NCBI GenBank assembly: GCA_905215965.1
Contig: CAJMSD010000024.1
Location: forward strand, 1 to 8,040
Direction: 5' to 3'
Length of the DNA stretch: 8,040 nt
Source of the DNA: an uncultured bacterium
Lineage (GTDB): Bacteria > Bacillota > Clostridia > Oscillospirales > Ruminococcaceae
The notes beneath the pieces are model-generated. The model saw only the letters and a program-made list of their open reading frames with translations, was not told the DNA's origin and ran no database searches. Every line of letters starts with the position of its first letter. Position 1 is the first letter of the stretch. This document shows, piece by piece, positions 4,825 through 8,040 of this stretch. The position numbers were made by a program, and so were the translations under genes.

Positions 4825-5601
4825 GTGAAGGTAATTGCAATCGCAAACCAAAAAGGCGGTGTCGCAAAGACGACCACCACACATAATCTTGCTGTTGCTC
4901 TGGCCGATGCAGGGAAAAAGGTGCTGATGATTGATCTGGACAGTCAGGCCAGTTTGACGATTAGCGTTGGCTTGGAGCCGCTGGAGATACAACGAACCAT
5001 TGTAGATGTGCTGAAAAAGGATGGAGCACCGATCAGCGAGTGCATTCAGCAGCTTCGAGACAATCTGCATATTGTCACATCAATTATTGACTTGGCACCA
5101 ATGGAGATGGAAATGCTATCCAGAGCCAGCCGGGAGAAAATTCTGGATCGGGCGCTAAAGCCCATAAAGGGCAACTATGACTTTATTTTGATTGACTGTC
5201 CTCCGCAACTTTCCATTCTAACGATCAATGCGCTTTCCTGTGCCGATGGGGTTCTGATTCCCGTCAAGACGGACTACCTGGCCTATCGTGGCCTGACGCA
5301 ACTGCAGGACAGCATCCGGGAGATTCAGGAGCTTATCAATCCTGACCTTCAGGTGCTTGGCGTGATTGCTACGTTGTATGATACGCGAATAACAGATGAT
5401 CAGGAGATCCTCGGCCTGCTGAAAGAGGAATATAATCTGCTGGGCGTTGTGAAGCGGTTGGCTGTGGCGAAGAAGGGAATCTACGACGGTCTGGCCGTGG
5501 TGGAGCAGTCCCCGAACAGTGAGATCGCCGTAGAGTATAGAGTAATCGCAAAAATGATTATTTCAGGAAATATGAAGAGGGAGGAGCAGTGCCATGGGTA
5601 A
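4825..5601 (+). CDS. parA: ParA/Soj-like partition ATPase
   Basis: A 258-residue deviant-Walker ATPase that would move plasmid copies apart on the nucleoid. The P-loop QKGGVAKTTT (9-18) has both the signature Lys (K10) and the Walker Lys (K15). Walker A' is MIDLDSQAS (35-43), Walker B is FILIDCPP (120-127, D124), and IPVKTDYLAYRGLTQL (145-160) is typical of ParA/Soj. There is no N-terminal helix-turn-helix domain and the size is close to Soj, so this is the short (type Ib) class that pairs with small RHH proteins. GTG 4825 follows AAGGAGAG (4811-4818) by 6 nt, and MKVIAIANQKGG is a standard ParA start. It overlaps the next gene by 8 nt. Transcription runs from the promoter at 4736-4763. Confidence 0.93.
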   Translation: MKVIAIANQKGGVAKTTTTHNLAVALADAGKKVLMIDLDSQASLTISVGLEPLEIQRTIVDVLKKDGAPISECIQQLRDNLHIVTSIIDLAPMEMEMLSRASREKILDRALKPIKGNYDFILIDCPPQLSILTINALSCADGVLIPVKTDYLAYRGLTQLQDSIREIQELINPDLQVLGVIATLYDTRITDDQEILGLLKEEYNLLGVVKRLAVAKKGIYDGLAVVEQSPNSEIAVEYRVIAKMIISGNMKREEQCHG

Positions 5602-5878
5602 GCTGCAGGATAGGGAGAACAAAAGAAAGAGCGTCATCGGCGGCATGATCGATACGCCTACAGCACCTTCGGCCAGCACTGGAAGCCGAGGCCGGCCGAA
5701 GGTAGATCGGGAGCTGAAGAAGCGTATCAGTCTGTCGGTTTTGCCGAGCTTGTATGATGATATTCAAAAAATTGCTTATGTGCAGCGACGCAGCGTGAGC
5801 GAACTGTTGTCTGCAATGATGGAAGATTATAGAGGGAGCCATGCTGCAGAACTGGCTGAATACGAAAGAGTAAAATAA
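5594..5878 (+). CDS. Ribbon-helix-helix DNA-binding protein, likely ParB-like partner of ParA
   Basis: A 94-residue protein with a flexible N-terminal part and a C-terminal ribbon-helix-helix: strand KRISLSVL (43-50), helix SLYDDIQKIAYVQ (52-64), helix SVSELLSAMMEDYRG (67-81). Just before it lies RGRPK (32-36), the core of an AT-hook, which binds the minor groove of AT-rich DNA. The start overlaps parA by 8 nt and GGGAGGAG (5579-5586) lies 7 nt before the ATG, so the two are coupled. Size, fold and position match ParG/CopG-type centromere-binding partners. It would bind the AT-rich repeats upstream of parA and repress the operon. I see no sequence identity with a named family, so the role rests on context. 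It ends ahead of a bidirectional terminator. Confidence 0.75.
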   Translation: MGKLQDRENKRKSVIGGMIDTPTAPSASTGSRGRPKVDRELKKRISLSVLPSLYDDIQKIAYVQRRSVSELLSAMMEDYRGSHAAELAEYERVK

Positions 5879-5910
5879 GAGATAGAAACAAATATAGAAT
5901 TAAAATGATA

Positions 5911-5940
5911 AAAAGAGCAGGGATGTAACCCTGCTCTTTT
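5911..5940. terminator. Bidirectional terminator between convergent par and cargo operons
   Basis: AAAAGAGCAGGG (5911-5922) and CCCTGCTCTTTT (5929-5940) form a perfect 12-bp stem with loop ATGTAA. On the plus strand TTTT ends the par operon; on the minus strand five T (from 5914 down to 5910) end the protease/Ig operon, whose last stop is 7 nt away. Confidence 0.93.
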
Positions 5941-5946
5941 GTTAAG

Positions 5947-6396
5947 TTAAGGATCGACAATGTCAAAAAGAAAAGTAAAAAAGTCATTACTATGAGCAAT
6001 ACCGAAAACAATTCGGTATTTACCAACAGGTAGTTGGTCATAGTCTGTCAGAAAAAATTCCACATTCATTGTCTCTCCTGATGGGATGCAAAGAAGATTA
6101 TCTGTATCTTTTATATGAGGGGACTTTTTTACAATAATCCATGTGTCATTAATATTTTGCTCGAGATATGGTAAGTAGAGCTCTGGACTATTATTACTAT
6201 GATTTGTTATACAAAGAGATATTTGCTTAGTATCAATGGTGTATTGTGCTTGAGCAGTCTGAATAGAGAATTCGCTTACCGGAGTGAAATTTTGATAAGG
6301 GGATTTTTGGGGTTGAGAGTTTTCAATTAAATAAAACAAAAGAATAACTAATAATACCCCAATCAGAAAAAGACAACTTTTTTTTCTGCAAGGCAT
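5947..6396 (-). CDS. Membrane-anchored Ig-like domain protein
   Basis: A 149-residue protein with a basic N terminus and one hydrophobic segment (about 8-24) lacking a lipobox, so it is probably anchored in the membrane with the rest outside. Residues about 42-132 look like a beta-sandwich of the bacterial Ig-like type (Big_14-like by memory): QYTIDTKQISLCITNHSNN, LEQNINDTWIIV, LCIPSGETMNVEFFL and LPVGKYRIVFGI, the last a typical closing strand. Its ATG follows the protease stop by 9 nt and a GAGG ribosome site (6404-6407) abuts that stop, so the two are co-translated. It may tether, inhibit or help secrete the protease; no catalytic motif is seen. Confidence 0.7.
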   Translation of the reverse strand: MPCRKKSCLFLIGVLLVILLFYLIENSQPQKSPYQNFTPVSEFSIQTAQAQYTIDTKQISLCITNHSNNSPELYLPYLEQNINDTWIIVKKSPHIKDTDNLLCIPSGETMNVEFFLTDYDQLPVGKYRIVFGIAHSNDFFTFLFDIVDP

Positions 6397-6405
6397 AGGG
6401 ATACC

Positions 6406-7647
6406 TCATGATGTCAAAGCAGAGAAACCAAGATTACGCACATACACATATGGAGAGAAAACAATATGGCTGAAACCATAATTATCTTCATCTGCAGCTC
6501 CTGTATGTGTGCCACAAAATAGACCGTCTGCAGTATAAATGGGTCCACCGCTATCGCCAGGTTCGCGCCGTCCTAAACTTAAGCGAACGTCTACTAACCC
6601 ATGGATACCATCAGGATTTCCGCTTGAATACCAAGTAGTATTGCTTGAAGAAACAGCTCCATATGCATATCCACCATTTTTTCCGTATTTTATTATAGCC
6701 AGACCAGTAGCGGGGCGATTGATAGTTCCAGTAATTTCAGTTTGACTTCCGGGGTTAGACGGATCTCCAACCATATTGGTTCTTGTAAAAGAAGAGTCTG
6801 TGATAGATACAATGGCATAATCGCCATATTTATCATTTTCGTAACATTGCTCACTGACAGTTCCAATTACTGAATTATTTTCAGCATATTTTATTTTGTC
6901 GCCTTTTGCTAATCCGTGACCACACATAGCAAAGGCTGGCTGGCCATTATATCTCCCACAGACGCCGAGCGTATATCCTGTAAGAGCGGTTCCGCCCATC
7001 AAAGTAGCGTTAGGCACTAAAGCAGAGCCGTCCTCAAATAAAACAGGAACGGTAGTTGATAATTCGTCAACAGAGTAAAGTTGTCTAGAGATGGTGTTAG
7101 AAGAAAGAGTGGAAATCTGATAGGGATCTGCCAATTCAACGTTAGATACGGACGCAACTTCGATTCCACTTGTTTTTAGAGCATCAATATCAGTACTTAT
7201 AATTACAGCATTGTTAGGTTCGCTGATAGAACTTGTAAAGACAGGAATCCCATCAGCCAATAGACTTGTTGCTATTTCTCTAGAAGAAGTAATTAAAGTT
7301 TGTAAGGACAAATCAACATTATCAAATACAACTACATCCAGGTGGTTTTTTAGAATGTTTTTATAGTAAGAGATATCTTGATTTGGAAGATCAACGATGC
7401 ATACATGAAGGAGAGAGCCATCAATGTATGAGCCGCCGTAGTTTACAGGATAAGTTTCGACACCTCCAACAAGAAAAGTTTTATATAACTCTTCATGTGC
7501 GTCGACAGCACCTCGTTGCATCTCGGCGATTTTGAGGAGTTGTGTCCGTGAAATTGGAGAGGATAGATCTGTAGCAAAAGCTGACAACGAGAAGACAGAG
7601 GTGCACAAGATGATTGTCAGGACAATGGCAAAGACTCTTTTTTTCAT
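6406..7647 (-). CDS. Secreted streptogrisin-like S1 serine protease with pro-region
   Basis: A 413-residue exported protease precursor. The signal peptide is residues 1-25 (basic MKKR, hydrophobic core, AFA-T cleavage). Residues about 26-195 look like a pro-region; YPVNYGGSYIDGSLLHVCIVD (67-87) resembles the alpha-lytic/streptogrisin pro-domain, which acts as a folding chaperone in that family. The catalytic domain (about 200-413) shows H244 in AMCGHG, D276 in YGDYAIV and S366 in EPGDSGGP, a complete triad, with EPGDSGGP the streptogrisin form. The usual TAGHC cysteine is glycine and the cysteine before EPGDSGG is absent; C230, C242, C268 and C378 are present instead. AAAGGAG (7654-7660) lies 6 nt before the start. 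The gene leads a two-gene operon and is AT-richer than the backbone. The substrate is unknown; the S1-pocket residue cannot be read reliably. Confidence 0.88.
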   Translation of the reverse strand: MKKRVFAIVLTIILCTSVFSLSAFATDLSSPISRTQLLKIAEMQRGAVDAHEELYKTFLVGGVETYPVNYGGSYIDGSLLHVCIVDLPNQDISYYKNILKNHLDVVVFDNVDLSLQTLITSSREIATSLLADGIPVFTSSISEPNNAVIISTDIDALKTSGIEVASVSNVELADPYQISTLSSNTISRQLYSVDELSTTVPVLFEDGSALVPNATLMGGTALTGYTLGVCGRYNGQPAFAMCGHGLAKGDKIKYAENNSVIGTVSEQCYENDKYGDYAIVSITDSSFTRTNMVGDPSNPGSQTEITGTINRPATGLAIIKYGKNGGYAYGAVSSSNTTWYSSGNPDGIHGLVDVRLSLGRREPGDSGGPIYTADGLFCGTHTGAADEDNYGFSHIVFSPYVYVRNLGFSALTS

Positions 7648-7697
7648 GGTATGCTCCTTTCTTTTTCTTTACTACATGATAGTGATTGACGCCAAGG

Positions 7698-7714
7698 TGT
7701 ATAAGAATTATACA
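7698..7714. promoter_or_regulatory. 17-bp palindrome over the protease -10 box
   Basis: TGTATAA (7698-7704) and TTATACA (7708-7714) are exact reverse complements around GAA. The site covers the minus-strand -10 (7707-7712), so it is a plausible repressor operator for the protease/Ig operon. Confidence 0.45.
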
Positions 7715-7736
7715 ATGTTTTCAGGCGCGATGTCAG
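7707..7736 (-). promoter_or_regulatory. Promoter of the protease/Ig operon
   Basis: Read on the minus strand: CTGACA (7736-7731), an 18-base spacer, consensus TATAAT (7712-7707). The -35 matches TTGACA at 5 of 6. The start point would be near 7700, about 52 nt before the protease ATG. Just upstream of the -35 lies a tandem 8-bp repeat, TGGACGAA then TGGACGAT (7743-7758), a possible activator site. Confidence 0.65.
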
Positions 7737-7763
7737 TATATTTGGACGAATGGACGATAATAC

Positions 7764-7806
7764 ATAACGGTTTACCCGTTTATATTATGAACGGGTAAAC
7801 CGTTAT
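7764..7806. repeat. 17-bp perfect inverted repeat with 9-bp centre
   Basis: ATAACGGTTTACCCGTT (7764-7780) and AACGGGTAAACCGTTAT (7790-7806) are perfect reverse complements around TATATTATG. It lies between two divergent promoters, protease to the left and 7828-7856 to the right. No T-run follows on either strand, so it is a poor terminator. It could be an operator, a recombinase crossover site (arms plus short asymmetric AT-rich centre) or a nick site hairpin. Confidence 0.85.
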
Positions 7807-7827
7807 ACGGTTAATTTTGGTAATATG

Positions 7828-7856
7828 TTGACACTGCCAGTTACGTATGGTAAGAT
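7828..7856 (+). promoter_or_regulatory. Near-consensus promoter pointing off the right end
   Basis: A full-consensus TTGACA (7828-7833), 17-base spacer, and TAAGAT (7851-7856) with an upstream TG giving an extended -10 (TGGTAAGAT). This is the best-looking -35/spacer combination in the window. The start point would be near 7863. What it transcribes has no long reading frame within the window. Confidence 0.75.
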
Positions 7857-7862
7857 GTTCTT

Positions 7863-8040
7863 GGATAAAAAAGGCTGCGGTAGACGCTGATTGGAGCCTT
7901 GAAAGAAAGGGAAAATAGATGGCGGCTGCGGTCGGCGTGTGGCCGGCAGCAGAAGTGAAGAATGAAGCTCGTCTGGGCGAGGGTAAATAGTAATTAGGCC
8001 CAGAGCGTCTTGGCTGGCAGATCTGCCGGTCGGGGGTTTA
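7863..8040 (+). ncRNA. Candidate structured RNA, cut off by the window end
   Basis: Transcribed-looking sequence behind a strong promoter, GC-richer than its left flank and without a long frame. Visible stems: AAGGCT/AGCCTT (7871-7876 with 7895-7900) over GCG/CGC; GCTGC/GCAGC (7925-7929 with 7946-7950) continuing as CGGC/GCCG (7933-7936 with 7942-7945) after a 3-nt bulge; TCTGGGC/GCCCAGA (7972-7978 with 7998-8004); and GGCAGATCTGCC (8016-8027), self-complementary. No match to tRNA, tmRNA, RNase P, SRP RNA or a riboswitch core I know. A 23-codon frame (7919-7990) begins after GAAAGGG, so a leader with a short peptide is the main alternative. Confidence 0.4.

Noticed and set aside
4428..5070. 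Minus-strand frames opposite the DUF5348-like gene and parA start
   Set aside because: They run through a strong terminator and promoter and oppose confident genes.
7532..7798. 88-codon plus-strand frame over the protease start and its promoter
   Set aside because: Antisense to the signal peptide region; no ribosome site; ends inside the inverted repeat.
7764..7806. Inverted repeat as a rho-independent terminator
   Set aside because: No T-run on either side and no gene ends nearby.
1..8040. CRISPR array, tRNA, rRNA or insertion sequence
   Set aside because: No spaced identical repeats of CRISPR length, no cloverleaf or rRNA sequence, no transposase recognised.

Overview
The window looks like part of a plasmid or plasmid-like integrative element from a low-to-mid GC Clostridia host of the gut type (Lachnospiraceae or Oscillospiraceae relatives). 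The evidence is strong GGAGG ribosome sites, sigma-A type promoters with TGn extended -10 boxes, rho-independent terminators, and protein sequences that read like the Clostridia mobile-element gene pool. No host housekeeping gene, relaxase or conjugation gene is visible.

Layout. 130-2011: a tyrosine recombinase (integrase) and a translationally coupled coiled-coil protein of unknown function, behind a promoter buried in a 28-bp perfect palindrome. 2012-2423: a gene-free stretch with a promoter inside a hairpin, then a run of GC-rich hairpins including a 16-bp inverted repeat, ending in a polypyrimidine tract. It is a likely control leader and/or replication origin. 2424-3848: a primase-fold (AEP-like) replication protein. 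3860-4733: a YefM/YoeB-type toxin-antitoxin operon with a third small gene (DUF5348-like), its own promoter with three 12-bp-phased operator-like repeats, and a strong terminator. 4736-5940: a ParA ATPase and a ribbon-helix-helix partner, with an AT-rich repeat region upstream that could be both promoter and centromere, and a bidirectional terminator. 5947-7736, minus strand and visibly AT-richer: a secreted streptogrisin-like serine protease and a membrane-anchored Ig-like protein, apparently a cargo operon. 7764-8040: a 17-bp-armed inverted repeat, then a near-consensus promoter firing to the right into a stem-rich region without a long reading frame, cut off by the window end. This is a candidate structured RNA.

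How it fits together: integrase, Rep, toxin-antitoxin and Par supply movement or resolution, replication, addiction and segregation. The integrase and par promoters share 17 of 18 bases, which suggests one regulator for both, possibly the RHH partner protein. The protease/Ig pair is the only cell-surface function. The least explained parts are the rep leader, the coiled-coil protein, the 43-bp inverted repeat and the transcribed-looking right end.
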